A DNA stretch of 64,000 nt from Pseudoalteromonas luteoviolacea B = ATCC 29581 (GTDB lineage Bacteria; Pseudomonadota; Gammaproteobacteria; Enterobacterales; Alteromonadaceae). Below the pieces are notes generated by a model that was not told the DNA's origin, searched no databases, and saw only the letters and a program-made list of their open reading frames with translations. Made by a program: the position numbers and the translations under genes. The stretch lies in assembly GCA_000333235.1 (NCBI GenBank), contig CAPN01000051.1:806001-870000 (forward strand), in the 5' to 3' direction. Shown piece by piece: positions 18,728 through 28,948 of the stretch (position 1 is the stretch's first letter; each line of letters opens with the position of its first letter).

Positions 18728-20995
18728 TCACAATTTTTCAAATGCATCAACTGCGATGGCTTTAGCTCTTAGGTCATCGAGTTTAATAAGCTGCTGATAT
18801 TGCTGCTCACCAATAAACTCATTTTGTTTTGCACGTTCAACAAGTTCGCGCCATGGGAGTTTCTTCCAATCGGTGCGTTGTCTTCGTATTCCGTTTACCT
18901 CCTTAACTAGTGCACGTAACTCGTACTTTTGTTTAAAAGCATCTTCCATAATCCCCGTTGCCCCGTTTTTATCAACATAGCACAGGTAACTTATCCGCTC
19001 TCTTGCCACATTTGGTGTATGCACGGCGTGACAAACCGCTTGAGCACGCGCATCACTGGGCTTTTTAAATTGATTTCCAAAAGGGAAAATCCAACGTTTT
19101 AAAACAAACCCAACAATACTGGACGGAAAATTATCACAAAACGTTTCTAATGCATCAGCGGCTAAATAGAGTTGCTTTTCAAGAGTATATTCTACAATCG
19201 GTAAATCGAGCTGTTGATGACCATCATCAGCGAACTTTTTCAATACACAAGATGCAATATACAGGTGACTTAACACGTCTCCAAGTCTTGCTGAAAGCAT
19301 TTCTTTTCGCTTAAGCTCACCACCCATCGTCAACATTGCTATATCACTTATAAATGCAAGTGCCTTACTTATTCGAGTTAAGTGTTGATAATGCCGTTTA
19401 GTTTGCCCAGCTACTTTCACATCAACAAAACGAGAACCACTCAAGCCCATAAATAGCGACCAAAGTGCATTGAATACCGAAAACTGAATATGAGCCATTA
19501 AGGTCGAATCAAACTCTTTAAGTGCTAGTTCTTCATCTTTCATTGAAACAATTTGCATTTCTTTCAATACAAATGGATGACAGCGTGTAGCGCCTTGACC
19601 AAAAATCATTAAATTACGCGTCAGGATATTCGCACCTTCAACCGTTATCGAAATGGGAATACCCATGTAATTTCGCGCTAAATAATTATTAGGGCCCATT
19701 TGTATTCCTTTACCAGCATGGATATCAAGTGCATGGTTTAAGCATTGCCTTGCCATTTCTGTCATATGGTATTTTGCAATCGCAGTAGTTACAGCGGGGC
19801 TGTACTTCATGTCTATGGCAATTGCGGTGAACTCTCTTGCTGACTCAATTGCATAAGTATCGCTAACTAGTTCTGCCATTGCGGCTTGAATACCTTCAAA
19901 CGCACCAATTGGTTGGTTAAACTGAGTACGAACTTGCGCGTACGCCGTTGTCATTCTAGTGCATAGGTGAGCGGTACCAGCGCTTAGCGCAGGTAAGGAA
20001 ATGCCGCGACCAGCACTTAAACATGAAACGAGCATTCGCCAACCACGTCCAATCCCAGAAGCGCCTCCAATGACCCAATCTAGCGGGATAAACACTTCAT
20101 CCCCTTGTGTCGTTCCGTTCAAAAACCCTAAGCTAAGAGGATTATGCCGGTGGCCAATTTTCACTCCCTGGTGGTCTGTTGGAATGAGTGCACAAGTAAT
20201 TCCAAGTTCTTCTTCGGTACCTAGAATTCTATCTGGATCAAATGCTTTAAACGCAAGCCCAAGTACCGTCGCAACGGGTGCCAAAGTGATATAACGTTTA
20301 TCCCAAGTTAGATTGAATCCAACTACTTCTTTGCCATCAACCTCTTTCTTACAAACAATCCCTTTGTCCGGAATACTGCCAGCATCTGACCCTGCTTCTG
20401 GTCCTGTTAAAGCAAAACAAGGCACCGCCTCCCCTTTAGCAAGTTTAGGTAACCAATTATCTTGCTGCTCTTGAGTTCCATAGTGCAGCAGCAATTCCGC
20501 AGGGCCAAGACTATTTGGCACCATGACTGTTACTGCAGCAGAAAGACTTTTACTTGCGATTTTAGACACTATGTAAGAATTTGCTTGAGCTGAAAACTGC
20601 AAACCACCAAAGCGCTCAGGGATAATAAATGAAAAGAATCCTTTATCTTTTATAAATTGCCAAACTTCAGGGCTAAGATCTTTGTCTTTTGTGATTTGAT
20701 CTTCATCTATCATGGCTAGAAGTGTTTCAAGTTCATTATCGATAAACGATTTTTCTTTTTCACTCAACGTACCTTTTGGAAATTCATGTAATTTTTTCCA
20801 ATTCGGTCTACCCGAAAACAAATCAGCATCCCACCATACGTCACCAGCCTCCATCGCTTCTTGCTCAGTCTGAGACAGTGGCGGTAACGCCCGTTTAAAA
20901 AACGCCATAACAGGCTTTGATATAAGGCTGTAGCGAATGTCCCTGACAGCAAATATAATCACGGCAACCGCAACTAAAATGATGAACCAACTCAT
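18728..20995 (-). CDS. fadE: Acyl-CoA dehydrogenase FadE
   Basis: FadE catalyses the first FAD-dependent oxidation of fatty acyl-CoA in beta-oxidation. The 755-residue protein has an N-terminal hydrophobic segment (IILVAVAVIIFAV), the acyl-CoA dehydrogenase core (FALTGPEAGSDAGSIPDKG flavin/substrate loop, GKGIQMGPNNYL region), and the long C-terminal DUF1974 extension that marks FadE and not short-type ACADs. It is somewhat shorter than E. coli FadE (814). It is monocistronic. I could not identify a FadR or PsrA operator in the upstream region. Confidence 0.95.
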   Translation of the reverse strand: MSWFIILVAVAVIIFAVRDIRYSLISKPVMAFFKRALPPLSQTEQEAMEAGDVWWDADLFSGRPNWKKLHEFPKGTLSEKEKSFIDNELETLLAMIDEDQITKDKDLSPEVWQFIKDKGFFSFIIPERFGGLQFSAQANSYIVSKIASKSLSAAVTVMVPNSLGPAELLLHYGTQEQQDNWLPKLAKGEAVPCFALTGPEAGSDAGSIPDKGIVCKKEVDGKEVVGFNLTWDKRYITLAPVATVLGLAFKAFDPDRILGTEEELGITCALIPTDHQGVKIGHRHNPLSLGFLNGTTQGDEVFIPLDWVIGGASGIGRGWRMLVSCLSAGRGISLPALSAGTAHLCTRMTTAYAQVRTQFNQPIGAFEGIQAAMAELVSDTYAIESAREFTAIAIDMKYSPAVTTAIAKYHMTEMARQCLNHALDIHAGKGIQMGPNNYLARNYMGIPISITVEGANILTRNLMIFGQGATRCHPFVLKEMQIVSMKDEELALKEFDSTLMAHIQFSVFNALWSLFMGLSGSRFVDVKVAGQTKRHYQHLTRISKALAFISDIAMLTMGGELKRKEMLSARLGDVLSHLYIASCVLKKFADDGHQQLDLPIVEYTLEKQLYLAADALETFCDNFPSSIVGFVLKRWIFPFGNQFKKPSDARAQAVCHAVHTPNVARERISYLCYVDKNGATGIMEDAFKQKYELRALVKEVNGIRRQRTDWKKLPWRELVERAKQNEFIGEQQYQQLIKLDDLRAKAIAVDAFEKL

Positions 20996-21211
20996 GTTAA
21001 CTTCCTTTGATTTACTATTACTTTAGTATGGTTCAAATCGTCATATATTCAAAATCGTATACCTAAGTTAGAGCATCAGTATTGGGCAACTTTTATCCTT
21101 ACGTAAAAGTAAACTTGTCTATTGTAATTTTGCGTCACAATAAGTGTGAATTGTTCACGGGCATATGCCCTGTTATTATGCAAAGACTCAAAACAACAAG
21201 TGACCTCAATA

Positions 21212-23035
21212 ATGAAAACAAAACTCACCCTTAGCGCTGTGCTTGTTGCCAGTGCACTAGCTCTTTCTGGATGCCAACAAGATAAACCGGTTGAAATCGT
21301 TAAAGCTCCTTTAACCGAAAAAGACGCAGAAAAATTTCTTGGCGACGTTGAATCCGAGCTTCGAGCACTTTATTTAGAAAGCGGTCAAGCTCAGTGGATT
21401 TACGCAAACTTTATAACCCACGACACGGCAAATCTATCTGCGCAGTCTAGTCAGAAATTTACAGAAGCCGTGGTCAGAATGGCGAACGATGCGGCTAAAT
21501 TTGATGGCTTAGAGCTAAGCTTTGATAATCGTCGCAAATTAGACGTTTTAAAACTTGCGTTGACTTTACCAGCTCCACAAGATGCAGAAAAAACAGCTCG
21601 ATTGTCTAGTTTAGCTGCACAACTAGATGGCATGTATGGTAAAGGGAAATATTGTAAAACGGACGGCAGCTGCTTAAGCCTAGGTGATATGACCTCGATA
21701 ATGGCCACAAGTCGAAGTTACGAAGAACTTCTCGATGTGTGGCAAGGTTGGCGAGAAGTATCTAAACCAATGCGCTCACTTTACCAAGAACAAGTCACCT
21801 TGACCAACGAAGGAGCAAAAGAGCTTGGCTATGCTGATACTGGCGCAATGTGGCGTTCAAAATATGATATGCCAGCCGACGATTTTGCTAACGAGTTAGA
21901 TAGGATTTGGGGTCAAGTTAAACCGCTCTATGATTCTCTTCACTGCCATGTACGCGCTAAGCTAGGTGAAAAATATGGCACCGACAAAGTGCCGCAAGAT
22001 AAGCCTATCCCTGCTCATCTTTTGGGTAACATGTGGGCACAAACTTGGGGCAATATTTATGATTTAGTTGCACCAGAAAACGCCGATCCTGGTTTTGATG
22101 TAACTGATTTACTTGCGAAGCACAATTACGATGAAATAAAGATGGTCAAAGGCGCAGAGAAGTTTTTTACGTCTATGGGTTTTGAGCCATTACCAGAGTC
22201 ATTTTGGGAACGTTCATTATTTACTAAGCCACAAGATCGTGATGTTCAGTGTCACGCGTCAGCATGGAATTTAGATAACAAAGACGATTTACGTATAAAA
22301 ATGTGTATTCAGAAGACAGGTGAAGAATTTGCAGTAATCCACCATGAACTTGGTCACAACTTCTACCAACGCGCCTACAACAAGCTGCCTCTATTCTATC
22401 AAGAAAGTGCAAACGATGGGTTCCATGAAGCGATTGGCGACACTATTGCGTTATCTGTAACACCTAGTTATTTAAAAGAAATTGGTTTGCTTGATACGGT
22501 ACCTGATGAATCAAAAGACATTGGTCTGTTAATGCGTATGGCGCTTGATAAGATTGCGTTTATTCCATTTGGATTATTAGTTGACCAATGGCGCTGGAAA
22601 GTGTTCTCTGGTGAAATTAAACCAGAGCAATACAACCAAGCTTGGTGGGAATTGCGTGAAAAATATCAAGGTGTAATGGCACCATTAGCGCGCAGTGAAT
22701 CGGATTTTGACCCTGGTGCGAAATACCACGTTCCTGGCAACGTGCCTTACACACGTTATTTCCTAGCACATATTTTACAATTCCAATTCCACAAATCATT
22801 ATGTGATATAGCTGGTAATAAAGAGTCAATTCATCGCTGCTCTGTCTATGGCTCTAAAGAGGCCGGTGAAAAGCTGAATGAAATGCTAGAAATGGGCTCA
22901 AGTCGTCCGTGGCAAGAAGCGTTAGCTAAACTAACAGGCAAACCTGAGATGGATGCCAATGCGGTTTTAGACTACTTTGCCCCGCTTCAAGCTTATTTAG
23001 ATGAGCAAAACAAGGACCGTCAATGTGGTTGGTAA
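21212..23035 (+). CDS. M2 family peptidase (ACE-like peptidyl-dipeptidase), lipoprotein
   Basis: The zinc site HHELGH gives His378 and His382 with catalytic Glu379, and the third ligand is Glu406 in GFHEAIGD. The 28-residue distance from first His to Glu equals that in angiotensin-converting enzyme. The family removes C-terminal dipeptides from peptides. I choose the ATG at 21212, since the preceding in-frame start would add 22 residues before a clear lipoprotein signal (KLTLSAVLVASALALSGC). The 607-residue enzyme would be anchored in the envelope, facing the periplasm. It is monocistronic with a terminator. Confidence 0.93.
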   Translation: MKTKLTLSAVLVASALALSGCQQDKPVEIVKAPLTEKDAEKFLGDVESELRALYLESGQAQWIYANFITHDTANLSAQSSQKFTEAVVRMANDAAKFDGLELSFDNRRKLDVLKLALTLPAPQDAEKTARLSSLAAQLDGMYGKGKYCKTDGSCLSLGDMTSIMATSRSYEELLDVWQGWREVSKPMRSLYQEQVTLTNEGAKELGYADTGAMWRSKYDMPADDFANELDRIWGQVKPLYDSLHCHVRAKLGEKYGTDKVPQDKPIPAHLLGNMWAQTWGNIYDLVAPENADPGFDVTDLLAKHNYDEIKMVKGAEKFFTSMGFEPLPESFWERSLFTKPQDRDVQCHASAWNLDNKDDLRIKMCIQKTGEEFAVIHHELGHNFYQRAYNKLPLFYQESANDGFHEAIGDTIALSVTPSYLKEIGLLDTVPDESKDIGLLMRMALDKIAFIPFGLLVDQWRWKVFSGEIKPEQYNQAWWELREKYQGVMAPLARSESDFDPGAKYHVPGNVPYTRYFLAHILQFQFHKSLCDIAGNKESIHRCSVYGSKEAGEKLNEMLEMGSSRPWQEALAKLTGKPEMDANAVLDYFAPLQAYLDEQNKDRQCGW

Positions 23036-23064
23036 ATAAATAACTCACTATTTTACCTTCAAAC

Positions 23065-23096
23065 AAAAAGTGCGGTGCCTAACATCGCACTTTTTT
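23065..23096. terminator. Bidirectional terminator between the M2 peptidase and GGDEF/EAL genes
   Basis: AAAAAGTGCG and CGCACTTTTTT flank an 11-base loop. T runs follow the stem on both strands, serving both converging genes. Confidence 0.8.
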
Positions 23097-23127
23097 AGAA
23101 TCCAGAGAGTTAGCATTTGTGTGCTCG

Positions 23128-24726
23128 TTAACGCGATGCACGTATCGCTCTATTAACCACACTTTGTGATTCTAGCCAACTAACACAATTGTTAAGCGAC
23201 ATTGGCTCACAAATATGAAAACCTTGCATTAAATCCACCCCTAAGGCGTTAAACAACTCCACCTGTTCTTGTTTTTCAATGCCTTTAGCAACAAGCTTTA
23301 CATTCAAACTTTTGGCTAATAATGCGCTCAACTCAAGCAATTTAGTTTTATCTGACTCGGACATTTCTTTAAATACAATCGGATCCAGTTTTATACTCGA
23401 AAGCCCTTCCCCGACTAAATGACGGATCCCTCCATTACCAGTGGCGAAATCATCAATATTAATTTGATAGCCGAGCTCATGGAGCGTTTTAACTAACTCC
23501 TCACTTTGTGGCTGATTAATTAAGATGCCATCTGCTATTTCAAGCACCACATGTCTTGAAAACGTTCGGTCTGCTGTTTGATGTTCAGCTAAATGGTGAA
23601 CTATTTTATTAGATTGTAAATCGTAAGCACAAAGATTCACATGGATTTTTAAACTCGGTTGGGCTTCAAGAAGCGTTGGAAGTTCACTATGAATTCGCCG
23701 CAATACCCACGGCGTAATTTGCCGCAATACACCTGACCGCATGGCACTTTTCATAAATAGCTCTGCTGGCATAATTGTACCATCTGCTTGCGGCCATCTT
23801 AATAACGCTTCTAAAGCAACTATTTGACCAGAATGATAATCGTGAATGGGTTGATAATGTAAGACAAATTCATTTTTCGTTAGTGCGTGTTGCATTCGTT
23901 GTAACGTTTCCAGCTCGCGCTTCGCAGCACCTCCTAAATCCTCGCTAAATATCACCAAACTTTGCTGGGTCTGTTTAGCGCGATACATAGCGATATCCGC
24001 TTCTTTCAATAAGTCAGTGCTTGAACGTTTTTCACCTAAAAACTGGCTTGCTCCTGCACTATACGTCACGTAGAGATCATAATCTTCAACAGTAAAAGGG
24101 GAATGAAGTGTACTTACCAATGCATTGTTTTGTGCATAAAGTAACTCACTGTCTGGGTGCATAGAAAACAAAACAAACTCATCCCCCCCAATCCGATACA
24201 GCTTATTTTGTGGTAACAAGGCTTGAGTTAGTCGCTGAGCAAGCTGTTGGAGCAGTTGATCGCCAACGAAATGCCCTAATGCATCATTAATTTCTTTGAA
24301 ATTATTTAAATCAATTAACAAAATAGCAAATGGTTCTGAGGAATCTAAGCGATGCTTTACTTGCTTTAAGAAACTTGCGCGGTTGGGTAAGTTAGTCAAA
24401 CTATCTTGCTCAGCAAGTTGTTTTTCAACGGCCGTTTGTTGTTTTTCTCGCTTAAGCGAACGTTTACTGAGTTTGATAACGAGTAATACAAACAAGCCAC
24501 CAAAAAATAAAATAGCGCTCAGCGCGAATTCAACGAGGGTTGTATGCATTGCGAAGACAAGGTGAAGTGCAAAAGCACCATAGCTTGCACAAAAACCAAG
24601 GATCAAACCGAACAAAACGCGCCACCCCCACTCGCTACTTAACGAGCAAATATGAAGTGCGGATCTAAGTGTAGAGATTAATGCGGCAAGTCCAACGACG
24701 ACAAGCAATACTGCGATAACGGCCAC
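23128..24726 (-). CDS. GGDEF-EAL protein with intact GGDEF and altered EAL site
   Basis: The 532-residue protein has two or three N-terminal membrane helices (to about residue 85), a short coiled linker, a GGDEF domain (GGDEF at 180-184) and an EAL domain (EAL at 306-308). GGDEF has no RxxD inhibitory site upstream. In the EAL domain Asn364, Glu396, Asp425, Asp426, Lys446 and Gln501 are kept, but the general-base Glu of the usual AEGVE motif is Lys481 (VAKGIEK), and the loop 6 motif is DDFATGNGG. It probably makes cyclic di-GMP but should hydrolyse it poorly. The signal is unknown. Confidence 0.9.
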   Translation of the reverse strand: MAVIAVLLVVVGLAALISTLRSALHICSLSSEWGWRVLFGLILGFCASYGAFALHLVFAMHTTLVEFALSAILFFGGLFVLLVIKLSKRSLKREKQQTAVEKQLAEQDSLTNLPNRASFLKQVKHRLDSSEPFAILLIDLNNFKEINDALGHFVGDQLLQQLAQRLTQALLPQNKLYRIGGDEFVLFSMHPDSELLYAQNNALVSTLHSPFTVEDYDLYVTYSAGASQFLGEKRSSTDLLKEADIAMYRAKQTQQSLVIFSEDLGGAAKRELETLQRMQHALTKNEFVLHYQPIHDYHSGQIVALEALLRWPQADGTIMPAELFMKSAMRSGVLRQITPWVLRRIHSELPTLLEAQPSLKIHVNLCAYDLQSNKIVHHLAEHQTADRTFSRHVVLEIADGILINQPQSEELVKTLHELGYQINIDDFATGNGGIRHLVGEGLSSIKLDPIVFKEMSESDKTKLLELSALLAKSLNVKLVAKGIEKQEQVELFNALGVDLMQGFHICEPMSLNNCVSWLESQSVVNRAIRASR

Positions 24727-24783
24727 CCATTTAACCTCATTAAATTATTTTTCTGAGTATAGGTGAGAAAATCAAAAACCGCG

Positions 24784-24808
24784 AAAAAGCCCGCACGAAA
24801 GGCGGGCT
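24784..24808 (-). terminator. Intrinsic terminator of the YdcH gene
   Basis: AGCCCGC and GCGGGCT pair with a 7-base loop. On the minus strand TTTTTC follows, about 40 bases after the stop at 24847. Confidence 0.85.
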
Positions 24809-24846
24809 GAACTGGGTGAAACGTAACCAACATTTTAAATAAGGTG

Positions 24847-25086
24847 TTATGCATTACGCAGAATAGAGTACAACTGATCTTTAAGTTGCAAGCGCTGCTT
24901 TTTGAGTGATTCTAAATACTCATCTGAACTATTTTCGACGCCATCTTCAATTCGGATCACGGCATGGTCAATGTCATGGTAGTCATTAAAAAGGCGAGCG
25001 AAATGGTTGTCATTCATTTTAAGATCGTGGATTTTATCTTTATATTCTGGTAGTTCTTTTGCGAGGCTATGGCGTTCAATAGTCAT
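24847..25086 (-). CDS. ydcH: YdcH family (DUF465) protein
   Basis: This 79-residue, highly charged protein is predicted to be almost all helix. It carries the family pattern in which NDNHFARLFNDYHDIDHAV is followed by a C-terminal KKQRLQLKDQLYSIL helix. DUF465 proteins are small helical-hairpin proteins with no established function. The gene is monocistronic with its own terminator and lies upstream of the GGDEF/EAL gene in the same direction. Confidence 0.88.
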   Translation of the reverse strand: MTIERHSLAKELPEYKDKIHDLKMNDNHFARLFNDYHDIDHAVIRIEDGVENSSDEYLESLKKQRLQLKDQLYSILRNA

Positions 25087-25260
25087 GATCGACTCCTTAA
25101 CGTGACACGATTTAGAAATTCCAAGCGATTAATTAAAATTCAGCGCTTGTTTTGATAAATTCATATTACGCTTATCATTCCGCAGCTTATTGATCTAGAA
25201 CAAAAGTTTGAATCATTCGGTTATAGTGACAAGACCTGAAAATAAATCAGGGGTTAAAAT

Positions 25261-25284
25261 AAAAAAGCCGACTTACGTCGGCTT
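25261..25284 (-). terminator. Intrinsic terminator of the edd-eda-gap operon
   Basis: AAGCCGAC and GTCGGCTT pair with a TTAC loop. On the minus strand six T residues follow, about 50 bases beyond the gap stop. Confidence 0.88.
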
Positions 25285-25335
25285 AAAATTGGATAAACAT
25301 CAGTAATCGATGATCTATTGATTATTGCGTGGCAA

Positions 25336-26340
25336 TTAAAGGAATTTACTCAGCGCTTTAACTTGGTCAAGCATTCGGTTAGAGAAACCCCACTCGTTGT
25401 CATACCAAGCCATGACTTTGACAAGTTTACCGTCCACGCGAGTTTGAGTCGCATCAAAGATAGACGACGCTGAATTGTGATTGAAATCAATCGATACCAA
25501 TGGCAATTCATTAACCACAAGTACACCCGCCATAGCACCTTCTGCAGCTGCTTTCACTGCAGCATTCACTTCGTCTTTTGTGGTTTCACGAGATGCAACA
25601 AAGGTGAAATCAACAAGAGAAACATTCACGGTAGGAACTCGAACTGCCATGCCGTCGAGTTTTCCAGCTAACTCAGGAAGCACCAATCCAACTGCGGCAG
25701 CTGCCCCAGTTTTTGTTGGGATCATAGACTGCGTTGCACTGCGCGCGCGGTACAAGTCTGGGTGATAAACATCCGTAAGAACTTGGTCATTCGTATAGGC
25801 GTGTATGGTAGTCATACTGCCTTGCTCAATACCAATCGCGTCATTGAGTGCTTTTGCTACCGGTGCTAAACAATTAGTTGTGCATGAAGCGTTTGAGATA
25901 ATGTGGCTCGATGCAGTTAACACATCACTGTTAACGCCATGTACGACGGTTGCATCCATTTCTTTACCTGGCGCTGACACGATCACTTTCTTCGCACCGG
26001 CTTCAATGTGTTTTGACGCACCCTTTCGATCAGTAAAGATACCAGTACATTCTAAAACGATATCAACATTTAAACGTGCCCAAGGCAAGTTTGCAGGATC
26101 TCGCTCTTGAACAAGTTCAATTTCATCGTTGTCAATAATTAAGACATTATCAGCAAGACGAACTTCTTTTGAAAATTTACCATGCACTGAATCATATTGC
26201 GTCAAGTGTGCATTTACGTTCGCTGGTGCTAGGTCATTAATAGCAACAATTTTAATGTTACTGTCTTGATTCGATTCATATAAAGCGCGCAAAACGTTGC
26301 GACCGATACGGCCATAGCCATTAATTGCAATTCTAATCAT
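25336..26340 (-). CDS. gap: Type I glyceraldehyde-3-phosphate dehydrogenase
   Basis: The enzyme oxidises glyceraldehyde-3-phosphate with NAD and phosphate to 1,3-bisphosphoglycerate. The 334-residue length is standard. It has the NAD-binding [13 protein letters not shown], the catalytic Cys in [15 protein letters not shown], and the C-terminal [12 protein letters not shown]. The overall pattern fits GAPDH better than erythrose-4-phosphate dehydrogenase. It begins 17 bases after eda and is last in the edd-eda-gap operon, so it should take up the glyceraldehyde-3-phosphate made by KDPG aldolase. Another gap gene elsewhere is likely but not visible here. Confidence 0.95.
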   Translation of the reverse strand: MIRIAINGYGRIGRNVLRALYESNQDSNIKIVAINDLAPANVNAHLTQYDSVHGKFSKEVRLADNVLIIDNDEIELVQERDPANLPWARLNVDIVLECTGIFTDRKGASKHIEAGAKKVIVSAPGKEMDATVVHGVNSDVLTASSHIISNASCTTNCLAPVAKALNDAIGIEQGSMTTIHAYTNDQVLTDVYHPDLYRARSATQSMIPTKTGAAAAVGLVLPELAGKLDGMAVRVPTVNVSLVDFTFVASRETTKDEVNAAVKAAAEGAMAGVLVVNELPLVSIDFNHNSASSIFDATQTRVDGKLVKVMAWYDNEWGFSNRMLDQVKALSKFL

Positions 26341-26357
26341 CTTTGCGGTCCTCTAAA

Positions 26358-26978
26358 TTACTTAATTTGACTTGCTTGTTTTGCAAGCGCTTCAATAGCT
26401 TGCCAATCTTTGTTTGCTATTAGCTGCTTATCGAGCATCCAAGTACCACCTACGCAAATAACGTTATTAAGAGCGAGATACTTTGGTGCCGACTCCAGTG
26501 TAATGCCACCTGTTGGACAAAACGTGATCTGTGGCAGTGGGCCACCTATGGATTTCAGCATGGCTGCACCACCAGCGGCTTCTGCTGGAAAAAACTTTAA
26601 AAAGCGAAAGCCGTGAGCGGCTAAGCGCATTGCTTCACTTGGTGTGGCAGCACCCGGTAAAAAAGGAATATCAGTTGACTTAGCTAACTCGATAAGTTCA
26701 TCGGTTACACCTGGGCTCACCATAAAATCCGCACTAGCATCAATTGAAGCTTGAAAAGTTGCTTTATCTACCACCGTACCAGTGCCTACATAGGCTTCAG
26801 GTACTGCTTGCTTCATTAATTTTACAGCTTCTGCAGCAACGGGCGTACGCAATGTAATTTCCAACGCACGAAGGCCTCCAGCGTAAAGCGCTTTTGCAAG
26901 CGGCGCTGCATCTTCAAGATTGTCGATAACCACCACAGGTACAACTGGTGCCGATGATAAAATAGCTTCGATGTTCAT
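26358..26978 (-). CDS. eda: KHG/KDPG aldolase
   Basis: Eda cleaves 2-keto-3-deoxy-6-phosphogluconate into pyruvate and glyceraldehyde-3-phosphate. Conserved parts are LRALEITLRTP (catalytic Glu), VGTGTV and the Schiff-base lysine in FLKFFPAE, with the phosphate-binding GGI after it. I place the start at 26978 (MNIEAILS), six codons inside the longest frame, because GAGGGAC lies directly upstream and the family begins there. It sits between edd and gap with short spacings, as one operon. Confidence 0.96.
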   Translation of the reverse strand: MNIEAILSSAPVVPVVVIDNLEDAAPLAKALYAGGLRALEITLRTPVAAEAVKLMKQAVPEAYVGTGTVVDKATFQASIDASADFMVSPGVTDELIELAKSTDIPFLPGAATPSEAMRLAAHGFRFLKFFPAEAAGGAAMLKSIGGPLPQITFCPTGGITLESAPKYLALNNVICVGGTWMLDKQLIANKDWQAIEALAKQASQIK

Positions 26979-26999
26979 CACGTCCCTCATTCCCAATTG

Positions 27000-28850
27000 T
27001 TATTCAATTCCAAATGAACTAGCGCCTAGATCTGCGCTGCTCACGATATTTCTAAATCCGGCAAACAGTTCTCTACCGGTGCCGAATGTTTGGCCTCGCT
27101 GACTAATTTCAAACTCGCGAGCCGCCAATTCTTCTTCGCTAACGTGTAATTTCAAAATGCCTTTTGGCGCATCGAGTGTAATTAGATCTCCTTCACGGAT
27201 CTTAGCGATAATGCCACCTTCAACTGCTTCTGGCGCTAAGTGAATGGCAGCTGGTACTTTTCCAGATGCACCTGACATTCGGCCATCCGTAACAATTGCG
27301 ACCTTGTACCCTTGATCTTGTAAAGTCGCCATCACTGGCGTTAACTTATGAAGCTCAGGCATACCTTTCGCTTTAGGCCCTTGTTCTTTAAGGACGGCAA
27401 TAAAATCTTGGTTTAGTTCGCCTTTAGCAAAAGCCTCTTGCAATGCACTTTGTGAGCTAAAGACTTTAGCTGGTGCACTGACAACTTGATGCTGCTCTTG
27501 AACTGCTGACACTTTAATAACGGCTTTACCAATATTTCCTGTCAATAATTGCAAACCGCCTTGTTTATTGAATGGATTGCTTATTGGGCGTAGAACGTCT
27601 AAATCGAGAGACGTTTCCGGACAAGGCACCCACTCAACTTTCGCTGGTAACGCACTGTCAGTCATAATCGTGTTAGTGTCGTTCTTGATGCGTGGCTCTT
27701 TGGTATAATCATCTAAACTGTCGCCTACAATGGTTTTTACATCATTATGTAAAAAACCGGCGTCACGCAGTTCTCGCATTAAAAAGCCCATACCACCTGC
27801 AGCTTGGAAATGGTTTACATCCGCAGAGCCGTTTGGATAGATACGCGTGAGTAATGGAACTACTTCTGAGAGATCTGACATGTCTTTCCACGTGATCTCT
27901 ACGCCAGCAGCTTTTGCCATTGCCACTAAATGGATTGCATGATTTGTCGAACCGCCTGTTGCAAGCAAACCAACCAAACCATTAATCACGGTTTTTTCAC
28001 TGACAATATCAGATAACGTATTTGCACTCTTTTTCTCAATCAGCTGCTCTAGCATGGTTTCCACTGCATTTACCGTTAAACCATCGCGCAGCTCAGTATA
28101 TGGATTAATAAACGAGCTACCAGGTAAATGTAAGCCCATAATTTCCATAAGCATTTGATTTGAATTTGCAGTACCGTAGAATGTACAGGTACCTGCACTG
28201 TGATAAGAAGCGCTTTCAGCCTCTAATAATTCTTCGCGAGAAACGAGACCTTGGGCGAACTTTTGACGAACACGTGCTTTCTCTTTGTTTGGGATACCAG
28301 ATTGCATTGGGCCGGCTGGTAAGAAAAACACGGGTAAATGGCCAAAACTTAATGAACCAATAAGCAGTCCTGGGACGATTTTATCACACACGCCAAGACA
28401 AAAGACCCCGTCAAAAACGTCATGCGATAACGCCACTGCTGTTGACATAGCAATCACATCTCGAGAAAACAGAGACAATTCCATGCCGTCACGGCCTTGG
28501 GTTACACCATCACACATAGCAGGTACACCACCTGCAACCTGTGCAGTCGCATCAAAACGCTCTGCAACCGCTTTAATTAAATCTGGATAATCTTTATAAG
28601 GTACATGCGCAGAAAGCATGTCATTGTAGGAGTTAATAATGGCTAAATTTGGCTGCTCGTCTGCTTTTAGTCTTGCTTTATCACTACTTGAACACGCCGC
28701 CATCACATGCGCCAAATTACCGCATCCGATTCCAGCACGTACACGCGTTTGTCTTTTTGCATAGTTCATTCGCTCAAGATACGCTTGGCGACTCACTTTG
28801 CTGCGCTCAATGACACGTTCTGTGACTTCTTTAATCCGTGGATGCAACAT
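27000..28850 (-). CDS. edd: 6-phosphogluconate dehydratase
   Basis: Edd removes water from 6-phosphogluconate to give KDPG, the first dedicated Entner-Doudoroff step. The 616-residue protein is an IlvD/Edd family iron-sulfur dehydratase, with cluster-type cysteines in IGCGNLAH and [13 protein letters not shown] and the C-terminal [17 protein letters not shown]. It is first in edd-eda-gap. The upstream region has a promoter flanked by two identical LacI-type operators and a leader terminator, so both initiation and elongation look controlled. Confidence 0.96.
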   Translation of the reverse strand: MLHPRIKEVTERVIERSKVSRQAYLERMNYAKRQTRVRAGIGCGNLAHVMAACSSSDKARLKADEQPNLAIINSYNDMLSAHVPYKDYPDLIKAVAERFDATAQVAGGVPAMCDGVTQGRDGMELSLFSRDVIAMSTAVALSHDVFDGVFCLGVCDKIVPGLLIGSLSFGHLPVFFLPAGPMQSGIPNKEKARVRQKFAQGLVSREELLEAESASYHSAGTCTFYGTANSNQMLMEIMGLHLPGSSFINPYTELRDGLTVNAVETMLEQLIEKKSANTLSDIVSEKTVINGLVGLLATGGSTNHAIHLVAMAKAAGVEITWKDMSDLSEVVPLLTRIYPNGSADVNHFQAAGGMGFLMRELRDAGFLHNDVKTIVGDSLDDYTKEPRIKNDTNTIMTDSALPAKVEWVPCPETSLDLDVLRPISNPFNKQGGLQLLTGNIGKAVIKVSAVQEQHQVVSAPAKVFSSQSALQEAFAKGELNQDFIAVLKEQGPKAKGMPELHKLTPVMATLQDQGYKVAIVTDGRMSGASGKVPAAIHLAPEAVEGGIIAKIREGDLITLDAPKGILKLHVSEEELAAREFEISQRGQTFGTGRELFAGFRNIVSSADLGASSFGIE

Positions 28851-28880
28851 ATTTTTAACTCTCTTGTTGAGAAATGATAG

Positions 28881-28916
28881 AAAAAGGCTCAGCTGGTTTT
28901 TTCAACCAGACTGAGC
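28881..28916 (-). terminator. Leader terminator upstream of edd (candidate attenuator)
   Basis: On the minus strand GCTCAG-T-CTGGTT pairs with AACCAGCTGAGC around a 5-base loop (12 bp with one bulge), followed by CTTTTTC. It lies about 30 bases before the edd start and downstream of the predicted promoter, so edd messages must read through it. The U run is only five, fitting partial read-through. The ffh gene upstream has its own terminator at 29209-29234. Confidence 0.75.
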
Positions 28917-28948
28917 AGCTTTGATTTACCCGTTCAAAGGTACGCTGC

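Noticed and set aside
20996-21145. FadR or PsrA operator upstream of fadE
   Set aside because: Only loose partial matches were seen, with no clear palindrome of the expected type.
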